A DNA stretch of 64,000 nucleotides, taken from contig KN832881.1 of assembly GCA_000827325.1 (NCBI GenBank), positions 1,076,616 to 1,140,615 on the forward strand, written 5' to 3'. Of the stretch, positions 47,878-57,460 are shown piece after piece. Every line of letters starts with the position of its first letter. The first letter of the stretch is position 1. The DNA comes from Oidiodendron maius Zn. Its lineage: Eukaryota; Ascomycota; Leotiomycetes; Myxotrichaceae. Under the pieces are notes generated by a model. That model was given only the letters and a program-made list of their open reading frames with translations, did not search any database and had not been told where the DNA came from. Both the position numbers and the translations under genes were made by a program.

Positions 47878-48684
47878 CTTAGATTGGACGTGATATTCTG
47901 AGTTGAACCAGGCCGGCACTCTTGCAGAGGCTTTTCGGCATGGAACGAGTGACTGCAATCGCAGTATCAGTAAAGGAGGGGCGCCAGAAGAACTTGTGTC
48001 GTAGAAGGCATGACCAGTTAATCATAGACAGCTGAGCAAGAGATTACTGTACATACGTGTAAACATTGAGGGAACCGCGTACAATTTAGTCATATTATAC
48101 TTCAAACATTGCTGTACTTTATTGTACTGTGTCTAGATTGCCGTATTCTGATTTATAAAGTTGGGATATAATTTCTACACCCCCGTCGCTAGCTCCCGTC
48201 CTTACTGTAAAATACGATTTTCGAACTTATTAAGCTTGACTTCCTCTAGTTAATAACTTCATTTCAATTTTAATAATTTTTATTCCTAGTATTCTAAAAC
48301 CTATAAAGGGTTCTTTAGTGATACTTAATGCAAATGCCCCGCTGCTTTAAATAATATACGCCCAATCTCCCACTCCCCAATATCGGGCCCGGTTTCCAGC
48401 TTTAGGAGCTATCTTTCTCCGTACTCATGCTTCCACAACCTTGTTCGCGATTCTATTGGACTTATTATAGGGGGATCTAGATACCCATTAGACGCATACT
48501 AGTGTATACTCTTTGCAATTTATCTAGCGATGACCTCTATCTCTCTCCCCCCCTATTTCCTTAGTCACTTTACCTTCTCGTACCCCGTTACCGTGTATCT
48601 ACCCACGATTCAAACTACATATCATTTTAAACATCTTATCTTTTTTTACTCTACAAGCACCTTAGGTGGCTATCTCTTTAGTAC

Positions 48685-49390
48685 ATGATGGACGAAATAC
48701 TTTCTACAGAAGACCTGCTAGCAGACCTCAAGGAGATCGAACAGCTCAAGCCAGGGCCACCAAGAGTCTGTCGTCCTACAGAAAAGGGATAATGCTATCC
48801 TTAATGTTTGGAATAGGTTGGCATTTATATGTCTACTACATAACTCTAAGATCTTCACAGCTGTTATCTAGGTACACTACTCGAATCACCCAGCCAGGCT
48901 CTACCACAACAGTACAAACACTAAAAGGTTTCTTCAAAATGCTCGCTCAAGAACGCAATGGAATAATACAGGAGCGATTATCATTAAACAGCTTTGGTGG
49001 CCTATCTAACCCGTCTTGTAACGGCATATAAGAGAGACCACGGCTTCGACATCTCAGAGAGCTTAGTGGATGAAGTTAGAGATGTATGTCCAATATTATA
49101 ACTGTCTAAGATGTCCTGATAGGCTAATGAGACTAAGTATATACTGAATGATTTAAAAATGCTCTATGGTCTTAGTAGTGTGGGACGCGAGAAACCTGTG
49201 GCAACACCACAGGACCTGGATATGCTCCTTCGCTTCCTGTGGGTTGAGGACCGGCATATCTATCGACGAGAGCACTCTCGCGTCCAGATGGCCTTTTTCT
49301 GCTAGTGCTCTCGTATATAGCGGCTCGAATAGGTGTTGTTGTAGAGTCAGACGCATATCTGAAAAGTAATGAGGCCTTAACATTCAGAGT
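48685..49390 (+). pseudogene. Decayed DUF3435/FluG-domain (tyrosine recombinase-like) gene
   Basis: Fragments in shifting frames spell one protein. The start is MMDEILSTEDLLADLKEIEQ. A frame holding QTLKGFFKMLAQERNGIIQE runs to about 48995. The next frame (49000-49302) reads YLTRLVTAYKRDHGFDISES, then REKPVATPQDLDMLLRFLWV and EDRHIYRREHSRVQMAFF, and is stopped by TAG at 49303. A third frame from 49302 reads LVLSYIAARIGVVVESDAYL, then KSNEALTFR. This order resembles DUF3435 proteins, whose members include the captain recombinases of Starship elements. At least two frameshifts and several stops (TAA at former CAA positions is plausible) show it is dead. Family assignment is from memory of the motif pattern. 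Confidence 0.6.
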
Positions 49391-50000
49391 TAGTTATACC
49401 TGTAGTGCCTCCATAGTATACTGGCCTTGGCCACAGGATTTAAAGTTTCGACTTGTATATTAATTCTTTTAACATCATCAGATTATGTACTTTCAATTCC
49501 TTGGACGCTAATGATGACTTTCGCCATGGCAGTTGAAAGAGACTTGATGATCATTCTCTGGAAAACTCCGTCCTAGAATGAGCTAAGTATAAATACGGCT
49601 CGAGATTCTCCACGGCTAAGAGCTGCCAAAATGTTAGGACCGACCACAAGCTTGAGCCATATCACCAATACTAGGAGGTGCGTCCCATTCAGCATTATGT
49701 TGTACTGACTTTGTAAGTTAAGCTAGCAGAATCTACAGTACATGCCATGATCCAACAAACAAGCGACGACCTGGGTCCATTTGTGAAGATCCTCAGAAGC
49801 TAGCCTCTCTCCTCGAGTGATAGCTCTGATGTATAGCAGACAGGTTTTAGCTTTTGTACTTAGAGGCAGGCGCAGAGTAGTAATTGGTTAGCTGTAATAG
49901 AGCACTAGATAATCCACTTCTTGTTGTGTAGAATTATTAGCTCAGTAATAATACGTAGTGAGCTCGTAGTTTTGGTTATCCTCGATAAACAATAGGTACA

Positions 50001-50030
50001 GGTCCTAGAACATCATTTCTATCTAGGACC
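50001..50030. repeat. 9-bp inverted repeat (hairpin)
   Basis: ggtcctaga at 50001-50009 pairs perfectly with tctaggacc at 50022-50030 across a 12-base loop, inside the AT-rich island. Confidence 0.75.
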
Positions 50031-50620
50031 CCTTACTGGTCTGGTATATCGCGCTCATCTATACGCTAATGTAAGAGCATTACCCATTCATATAGAAGGT
50101 TAGGTTTAGTATCATATTTCCACTTTTTAAGAGAACTAGAACGGATATCATTCTTAATGTCGTGAAAGCCTAACCAACTACTGACGATAAGCTGCGGAGA
50201 ATACTTTCGATTCCATACTATTTCCCCATCTAGTAGGAGAGCCATGAGCTTTGATATTGGGGCTTTAGAGTAGGTCTCGTGGATCTCGAATTCGACTACG
50301 GTAAGTTTACATAGAAATTGTCGAGAGAAGAGAGTAGTGATGCCTTCCCCAACTAGTCTTTCTGAGAATTGTGGATTTCTTGATGGGTAGGTTCTCCGTA
50401 TCCTTCATTTTGCCTATAATTTTCGAAGGTACATACCAGCTCTAGTTTGATCATCGTTTTTGATAATGAACATACCCATAGCACTGTATGTCATTTGCAA
50501 GACTACTATAAATCCACACATTTAAATGCCAGGGTGACCCCGCGTCTCACTACCCCACCAAAATATCTTCCCAAAACATCCCACCTCTAGCTACTCTTAC
50601 ATCTCAAATTACTAGCCAAC

Positions 50621-51702
50621 ATGCCCTCTCCAGATGAAATATTTTCCAACTGGAAAGGAGCCGTCGACAATGACTTTTCAGCGGCTATATCTAAGACCTT
50701 TGATCTTGACTCTCCCAACGTCTATGTTTACAGGGCTGAGTCCTTCGCCATGACGCTGTCACAAATACAACGGCTGATTGACTCTGGCGATTTGAAATAT
50801 AAGTATCAATCGCATGGCAAGGAGCTAGACGTATGTTTCCTTCACAATAATGATGGGATGGACTAGGTATGGAGTAGTGTTGACTGACTTCTAAGGTCAC
50901 TCCTGCAGACATCAACGCGTACACCGCGATATTCTCCCCTTCGACAGATACCTCTAAGGCCTTGACATCGTTCGTGGCCAATGCGAAAAAGCTTTCTCCT
51001 CGAGAAACTGTGGCACAGTACCTGCAGTCACGGCGCATTGCACCTCCCTTCAAAATCCCCAGGTCCAAAACTCATGTGAATCCTTATTATGACTTCTGGA
51101 CATATTCGTGCCAGCTCATTACCTTCCTGGGACCTCTCCCTGACGCCTCGTATGCAGACCCTCTCAATGCAAAGAGAACACACCCCATGCTTCCGGTCTT
51201 CTACCACCATTTCGGCTGTGTCGTGCCCACGTATGAAGCTCTGTCTATTATCTCCGAACTAGCTGCCGAATCTGGAGCTGAAGGGGTGATTGACATGGCA
51301 AGTGGGAATGGATATTGGACATACATGCTCCGTCGGATGAAGCTTGACATCATTGCTGTGGATAACATTGCCAGCGAATACCGAACGATGTGGATTTCCG
51401 ACACTGTCAAGAGCGACGGGGTTGAGTACCTGAAAAGGCATGATGGTGGGGGAAGAAGGATTCTGCTGATGGTGTATATGGTCACCGCTGGGACGTTTAC
51501 GAAAAGAGTCATCCAGGCGTATCATGGAGACACGATCGTGGTGGTTGGAACTCAAAATGAGAATAGGTATACCGGTTTCCGCGACAGTACGGTTGAAGAA
51601 TGGTTCGAGAAGGAGATGACTGCCTGGCAGCTGGTGTGTAGAATTGCCATGCCTAGCTTCGCTGGTAAAGACGAGGGTCTCTTTGTTTGGAAGAGGACTT
51701 GA
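50621..51702 (+). CDS. Putative SAM-dependent methyltransferase-like protein
   Basis: Two exons (50621-50830 and 50896-51702) encode 338 residues starting MPSPDEIFSNWKGAVDNDFS. The second half has a class I methyltransferase-like core. GVIDMASGNGYWTYMLRR resembles motif I (V-D-x-x-S-G-x-G-x-W). Then LDIIAVDNI carries the acidic residue expected after strand 2. ILLMVYMVTAG and TIVVVGTQNENRYTG follow as later strands. The N-terminal half is unlike any enzyme I know. The substrate is unknown. The gene sits at the right edge of the AT-rich island; a TATA-like tataaatc near 50508 and a cluster of CA/CT-rich leader sequence precede it. Confidence 0.7.
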
Positions 51703-52059
51703 GCTCTAATAAGATAGAAGTTCCATTTAAGAGATTGCCAAATGAGTCGAAAGACTAAAATCACGATTTATTTCTGGAATGAATGGTAAATTAGTTATCA
51801 GGGAGACCTTTTACTACTATCAGAATTCGCCTTCGGACATCCTGGTAGCAAAATTCAATCCATTGGATTAAGACATGACAAGCGCAGCGCCACAAGAAAT
51901 GGTAGGCAAAGAGTTCTGAAATCTAGATTTAATGATGAAAGAATCTATTTCCGTCAGGAATATTCGAATACATTTTCTGTGCCAGCAGTAGATGTAAAGG
52001 ATATAGGAAGTTTCATTTAAACCGTCACACACACCCCTACTTTCTGCCATCTTTTAAGC
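51703..52059. other. Convergent intergenic region
   Basis: 357 bp between two convergent stops. AT-rich; nothing recognised. Confidence 0.4.
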
Positions 52060-53034
52060 TTACGCATATGCTTTAATCCAACCGTCCGGTCTCGCCTTTA
52101 CCATACAACCTATATCAAATCCAAACTCGGAAAACCATGATTTAAGGGCATCCACTTTTGCTTCACTTGGTCTCCATTCAATGTCATCTTGCACATTCTC
52201 GTGATGATCCATTATTCCTATAATAGATATTTGAAATGCTGTCCAATCTAGACTTTTGTCTTCCGGTGAAAAGTATTTTTGACTCCGCTCTATACGGATG
52301 GGTCCGTGCCGGAATAGAGGCGCAGTTAGGCTGAATGGCGTCGAAGGAAGGGTGATGAACCCTGGTGTTGGTGGTGGCCTGGCTGGTATCGATAATTGCG
52401 GCCGAGTGTGGGCGAATTTTTGCGGCGGTATTAATGACGGTGATATCTTTGGGATTGCTGGTAGAATATGATCTTCAGGAGGGGACAAATGGCTATTCTG
52501 TCTCTGTGGTGGAGAGGGGAAGTCGATATGTTCATAGGCAATGCTTTCAGAACATGAATTCGTAGATCTGAAACGTCCACCTGAGTCGATTTTGGTGGAA
52601 ATGTCGTGCAGTTCTGGAGTTGAAGGTGGGGTTATAACGAGATTAGGTATTCTGTGTAGTATTGGATGTCCGTCTACAAAAGAAGGGAAGAATTGTTGTC
52701 GTATTGGCTCTGTTTGGAGGTTGCTGATGGTCGAGGCGCTCCCTATCGAAGAAGCTATCGATATTATTTGCGCCCTTTCCATCTTCGCAATTTCTCTCTG
52801 GTGCTTCTTTCTCAACTTAATTTCTTCCCTTTCCTTTTGAAACATTTTACCGCCGAATATATTTGTTATGGTTCTTGTGAAATCTCTCAACTGCCATCGA
52901 GGGAGCACACTACGAGGAAAGGGAAAAGTGAAACAGGATACCTCATTTAGTAAAAGATATTTCTTCCTGCCGAAGACTATATTCTTACTTTTGGAGTCTA
53001 ATTTTGTGTTCGGAACTCGGGATGTCCATCGCAT
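52060..53034 (-). CDS. Unrecognised protein with coiled coil and Pro-rich centre
   Basis: ATG 53034 opens 324 codons (MRWTSRVPNTKLDSKSKNIV). The frame stays open upstream to about 53200 without a further ATG, so an upstream exon is likely. A basic coiled-coil stretch (KEREEIKLRKKHQREIAKME) is followed by a Pro/Ser-rich region (PPSTPELHD, IPARPPPTPGF). The C-terminus is compact and more conserved-looking (DWTAFQISIIGIMD, SWFSEFGFDIGCMV, WIKAYA). I know no family for it. Confidence 0.6.
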   Translation of the reverse strand: MRWTSRVPNTKLDSKSKNIVFGRKKYLLLNEVSCFTFPFPRSVLPRWQLRDFTRTITNIFGGKMFQKEREEIKLRKKHQREIAKMERAQIISIASSIGSASTISNLQTEPIRQQFFPSFVDGHPILHRIPNLVITPPSTPELHDISTKIDSGGRFRSTNSCSESIAYEHIDFPSPPQRQNSHLSPPEDHILPAIPKISPSLIPPQKFAHTRPQLSIPARPPPTPGFITLPSTPFSLTAPLFRHGPIRIERSQKYFSPEDKSLDWTAFQISIIGIMDHHENVQDDIEWRPSEAKVDALKSWFSEFGFDIGCMVKARPDGWIKAYA

Positions 53035-55016
53035 TTCGAATATCTCTTGTGATGTCGGGATAATGCAAGGCCTCGGAGCTATCCTAGGCACAATATACCA
53101 ATTTTGGATCGCAGCCTCAGTCTCAGCCTGTACTATGCAAGGAGTCTCAAGCGCTTGATGGATGCCTGAAAGTGATTGGCCATTTTAATCTAAAAAAGAA
53201 CCTTTATCGGCGCCATCGGAACGATGAGAATCTTGTGTTGGTGATTAACCGTGGTTTAACTGACAATGCACACGAGGCTCTGTTACGAACGTTGCACTTA
53301 GAGTATCCTGCATTTGCAGAAATAGGTTAGTTGCAATCAATATAGAACTCGGTTTGTTTCATCTCTAAGGTGGCGGGGGGGAAGTCTGCTTGCTATAAAG
53401 AAAATTCGGGGTCAGTTGAGTCGACTGGAATCCAGACAAAGATCGAATCTCTATTATTGCGATTATAGTAGCGCATAGGGATCCTTAGGTTTATGGTAAT
53501 CTTTCAATTATGACTCATGCAGAGAAATACTGCGACACACGCGTGGTTTCCTAATGCCTACTTTTGTGGAGGGTAGTCCATTGCGTGATGTATTGTGATT
53601 GTCGATCAAATAGTCCAAAAGGCAGGAAGCATGGTTATTGAGGAGATCACTCACAGGAAATAAACCAAATACACAAAAATGGCCTCCGATCAACTGACCT
53701 GTCGCAGCCGCACGATGTACCTTGAGGTATCAGGATTTCTTATTTCATAACGCAATATTAAACACAACTGAAGATAAGCATTTCATTGGAAGCTGCAAAG
53801 CGCTCCAATGTCATGCCAATGCATGGCAATGTATGAAGAGTATGGATAAAAAATATATTATGGGCAGTGTGCTATGCGGAGGTACGCTGCAGCTCTTTTG
53901 AGGTGTCGCACTCGTCATCTGAAGTACGACAGTATGTTAAGGAGTCCTAGCTGGCTCAAGAGACTTAGGGCCAGATTATTTTATATGAGGAAAAGTTTCA
54001 TAGTCAATGGAAGGGGACAGCCCTAGATAGCTCAGGTGCTTTGAGGTTGAAGATACATGTGCCTGGAACCAGCCGTGGCCATCTATTCGGAAAGAAAACA
54101 AAAGAAGAAAACGAAAGAAATGAGATGAAGAGAGGCAAAAAATTATAGAGTGCCTCCAAAGTTAAGCCGCAGTGCTAAAAGAGACAATGAGGGTTTCGAT
54201 GAGCATTTAGAATAAAGGTATCCGCTCACAGTATATCTTGAGTGACCGCTGAGGAGCAAATCAAATGTTGGAATGATAAGGTAACTACTTGGTCTCGTGG
54301 GCAGAAAGAATAGTAGGACTCCTCTAGGGAGTATACTGTGCGCAGAGGAGCGGCTGCAGTAAGACCATAGCAATTGATTTCAAAGCATAATCCTACGTCG
54401 AGCAATTCCCAGCCTGGCCTTTCGGCGATGTTTGTTCATGGCGCGAAGGAGCAGCTGCAGAAAACAGCATTAAAGCCGATACCCCGCTTACTAAATCTCA
54501 CCTCTTCGGCGGGAATCCAATCTGGACCAACCTCCCGTCCTGCTATTCTTGACACTGCCGACGACGTACCTCCACCGCCTGATAGGCGCAGGAGTACTAG
54601 TACCGTGCTCCATCGGAAGCGTGATTATGAGAGAGGGGCATATTTGTTCATTCTGACAAAGCATCGAGACTGGCATGGCAGGAAGTTCGAATAAGAGACA
54701 CCGGTTCTTGATTCTTATTACACTCTAGCACCAGCCTGATAAATAAAGCTTATACAGTCGTTACTAGTGCCATATAGACTTTTTACAGCGTTTTTCGGAG
54801 ATATCTCTTCATGGCCGGAGAGAGGGTAGGTGTCGTGGAAAGGATGAAACCACCTTCCATGCGCTAAGGTGAGGTGTATTTACATTCCGTCATTGTGGCT
54901 CCATTACCTCCTCTTCCTGATTCCATCTCTACAAATACATTGCGTCCAACTTCGCTTTCTTTGCCTCCCATATCTCAAGATAAAAAAGCCGAATATATAT
55001 TTACAACGCCTCAATC
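53035..55016. other. Intergenic region, mostly AT-rich
   Basis: 2 kb. It should contain an upstream exon of the gene ending at 52060 (up to about 53200) and the leader of the oxidoreductase gene (from about 54880). Apart from a weak small ORF near 54428-54694 I see no gene. Confidence 0.35.
54428..54694 (+). CDS. Doubtful small ORF
   Basis: An ATG at 54428 opens 88 codons (MFVHGAKEQLQKTALKPIPR) with a proline-rich segment DDVPPPPDRRR and ends HRDWHGRKFE. Composition is protein-like but no family is recognised, and no splice sites link it to neighbours. It may be a fragment or chance. Confidence 0.2.
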   Translation: MFVHGAKEQLQKTALKPIPRLLNLTSSAGIQSGPTSRPAILDTADDVPPPPDRRRSTSTVLHRKRDYERGAYLFILTKHRDWHGRKFE

Positions 55017-56069
55017 ATGGTTAAGAATAAGGTGGTCATCTACAAAGCAGTTCCATTGGGGCTGCCCGTTCCCGGCCAACATCTGGTCGTCGAAGCCCGC
55101 GAATTCGACCTTGAGCAAGCCCCCCCAGCGGGTGGAATAACGACAAAGAACTTCTATGCCTCGTTCGACCCGTATCAACGAGGCCGCATGCGCGATCCAT
55201 CGGTGCAGTCTTACTCTCCTGCCTACCAACTGGGGGGGGCTATTACTTCCGCCACTATCGCACGAGTTCTTAAGTCGGACTGCTCCAAATTCAAGCCTGC
55301 AGACCTGATATACGGAAACATTCCAAATGCAGAGTATGCGTCTATCCCTCTGCAGCTGGTGGAAACCTGTACGAAAATTGAGAACCCTTATAACTTGGAC
55401 CCTATTTACTTCATGGGCCCGTTGGGCATGCCTGGCTTGACCGCCTACTCCTCTTTGCATGACATTGGCAAACCTGCGAAAGGAGAGACTATTTTTATTT
55501 CGGCTGCCTCAGGTGCCGTTGGACAGATAGTTGGACAGATTGCTAAGCGCGAGGGGCTCCGCGTTATTGGATCTGTTGGATCCGACGAAAAATTGGATTT
55601 CATTATCAAGGAATTGAACTTTGACGGGGGCTTTAACTACAAGAAAGAAAAACCGGCGGATGCTCTTGCCCGCTTGGCACCTAATGGCTTGGACATTTAC
55701 TACGAAAATGTTGGGGGTGAGCAGCTCGAAGCAGCGTTGAATGCCTTGAACAACTTTGGCCGAATCGTAGCCTCCGGCATGATCAGCCAGTACAACAAGC
55801 CACTACCTGAAAGATACGGTATTAAGAATTTGTACCATGTTGTGACGAAACGCCTGACAATGCGAGGTTTTATTGTGTCGGACGCGAATATGGGACCGGT
55901 ATATATCAAGGAACGCGACGAGAATGTAAGCAAGTGGCTCCACGAAGGGAGCTTCAAAGCAAAGTTCCATATCACTAATGGAATCGAAAATGCGCCTGAG
56001 GGATTTGTCGGTATGCTGGAAGGCAAGAATTTTGGAAAAGCAGTCCTTAAGATTGCCGACATACAGTAG
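55017..56069 (+). CDS. NADP-dependent MDR oxidoreductase (leukotriene/alkenal reductase type)
   Basis: Intronless, 350 residues from ATG 55017. It is a zinc-free medium-chain dehydrogenase/reductase of the leukotriene B4 12-hydroxydehydrogenase/alkenal double-bond reductase group. Evidence: SFDPYQRGRMRD, YFMGPLGMPGLTAYSSLHDI, the nucleotide-binding ISAASGAVGQIVGQIAK, VIGSVGSDEKLDFI, YYENVGGEQLEAAL and RIVASGMISQYN. Such enzymes reduce alpha,beta-unsaturated carbonyls with NADPH. The length equals the family norm. There is no cluster context to suggest a specific substrate. Confidence 0.9.
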   Translation: MVKNKVVIYKAVPLGLPVPGQHLVVEAREFDLEQAPPAGGITTKNFYASFDPYQRGRMRDPSVQSYSPAYQLGGAITSATIARVLKSDCSKFKPADLIYGNIPNAEYASIPLQLVETCTKIENPYNLDPIYFMGPLGMPGLTAYSSLHDIGKPAKGETIFISAASGAVGQIVGQIAKREGLRVIGSVGSDEKLDFIIKELNFDGGFNYKKEKPADALARLAPNGLDIYYENVGGEQLEAALNALNNFGRIVASGMISQYNKPLPERYGIKNLYHVVTKRLTMRGFIVSDANMGPVYIKERDENVSKWLHEGSFKAKFHITNGIENAPEGFVGMLEGKNFGKAVLKIADIQ

Positions 56070-56521
56070 AAAAGGTAAGCAATACTACATTGATATTGTG
56101 TTTCTGTACTGACTTTCCTAGCAACAAAGAGGTCCTATTGTATCCCCCACCTTTTGTGATGGAAGGGTACAATGGCCGTATTGACACATAATATACATTG
56201 AGTCTGCAGAGCTTGCATGCTATATGTCATGACTCGTTGTCTGTATCTTTTGGGTAACTGCTACGATTAATAATAAAGACGCAATACGTGTCCCACTGAT
56301 TGCTTTTCATCTCAATATTCGTGATAGTGTGTCTTGCAGTCCGGGAACCATTTGTATCTGCTGTGTTAATTTGAGGATTCAAACTGCACTTAGATTGCTC
56401 TGGATTATTTATTCAGTATAGCATCATGCAGACGTAGAAAGTTCAGTGAATACAGATAAGTCAGCTTCCTATTATGAATGATTCTTTGATTGATAAATAC
56501 AATTGGTTCCCCAAACTACTT
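56070..56521. other. Convergent intergenic region
   Basis: 452 bp between the oxidoreductase and SDH4 3' ends; likely 3' UTRs only. Confidence 0.4.
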
Positions 56522-57226
56522 CTATGCAGTCCATATTTTCTTGATAGCCTCAGTAAGGCCAACATCGTTAGTCTCAAATTCATACAATCCAACCCCAACC
56601 AACACTGTCGCGGCTCTAAGACCCCACCAGAACACAACTTTTGTCTTCGGTAATCTCTTAGCAGGGATATAATCGGTGACCATGGCCTCAAAGCCAATAT
56701 GCGAATGGATGAGAATGGCTCCGCAGAGGACGGCGTCGGTCATGGGATTCAATGACCCAGAAGCGAAAGGTGCGATAGTGAGAGGGACGAGGGCGGCAGA
56801 GAGTAGGCGCTCAAAGGTCCAGTGATAGGAGCCGTGCGATGGACTTGGAGTAGGAACAGACGCTGCATCATTAACTATAGGGAGTTAGACACACTAGAAT
56901 GTTCAATTGGAGAATCAGCATACCATTGCCGTGGATGACCTCTGCAAGAATACATTAGCATCTGGATAGTAAAAGGAAGGAATCTTCAACATACGAGGCT
57001 CCGCAGGAAGGATTGCCTGCCGACCACTGGCATGGAAAGCTGCTACTCGCATTGAGCCTGGCAGAACATCCTTAAGAAACACATTCTGGGCAGCTTGTCT
57101 GGACAGGGCGGAGGCAGGCTTTGTGTGCGGTCGAAAGGCTTGAGAAAGTTTCGTGGAGAAGGCACGCTTGGATGCAGCAGCTCGACAGGTTTGCCTAAGC
57201 ATTGTTGGGCGAACAACTGAAGCCAT
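56522..57226 (-). CDS. SDH4: Succinate dehydrogenase membrane anchor subunit (CybS)
   Basis: Three exons (56995-57226, 56924-56941, 56522-56874) encode 200 residues. The middle exon is only 18 nt. The N-terminus MASVVRPTMLRQTCRAAASK is a basic, hydroxylated mitochondrial presequence. The CybS domain starts at GSYHWTFERLLSAALVPLTI. It includes the haem/ubiquinone-region histidines in ILIHSHIGFEAMVTDYIP, with three membrane helices, and ends VGLYEFETNDVGLTEAIKKI. SDH4 anchors complex II in the inner membrane and helps form the quinone site. It is divergent from the MPP-beta gene. Confidence 0.92.
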
Positions 57227-57460
57227 GTTAAATGCTATAATGTTGTGTTCAGAATCATGTAGGCTTGTGAATGTTGTCGCTGATTCTCGGAACCAAGTCC
57301 CTCGGCTAGTATTTCGCTTACTAATATTAGTCGGGACTCTTCTGATTGGACGAAAGCTAGTTTCGACAAATCTGATGGAACTTCCGGTCTCAATCGCAAT
57401 CCACTTCACGACCTTCATTCCAGGAGATATTCCACAGCCCGTCTTTCACCCACAACCGAC
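57227..57460. promoter_or_regulatory. Compact bidirectional promoter of SDH4 and MPP-beta
   Basis: Only 234 bp separate the two start codons, so both mitochondrial-protein genes must share or overlap control sequences. ATTGG (inverted CCAAT) occurs near 57346-57350. Confidence 0.5.

Larger units (their letters stand above)
47878..50620. other. AT-rich gene-poor island with relic sequence
   Basis: 2.7 kb with no intact gene. The DNA looks AT-rich and dense in TA dinucleotides, as in DNA altered by repeat-induced point mutation. It contains the DUF3435-type pseudogene (48685-49390) and a hairpin at 50001-50030. The rest (49400-50560) has no open frame of note; short stretches may be further decayed element. 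Confidence 0.5.
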
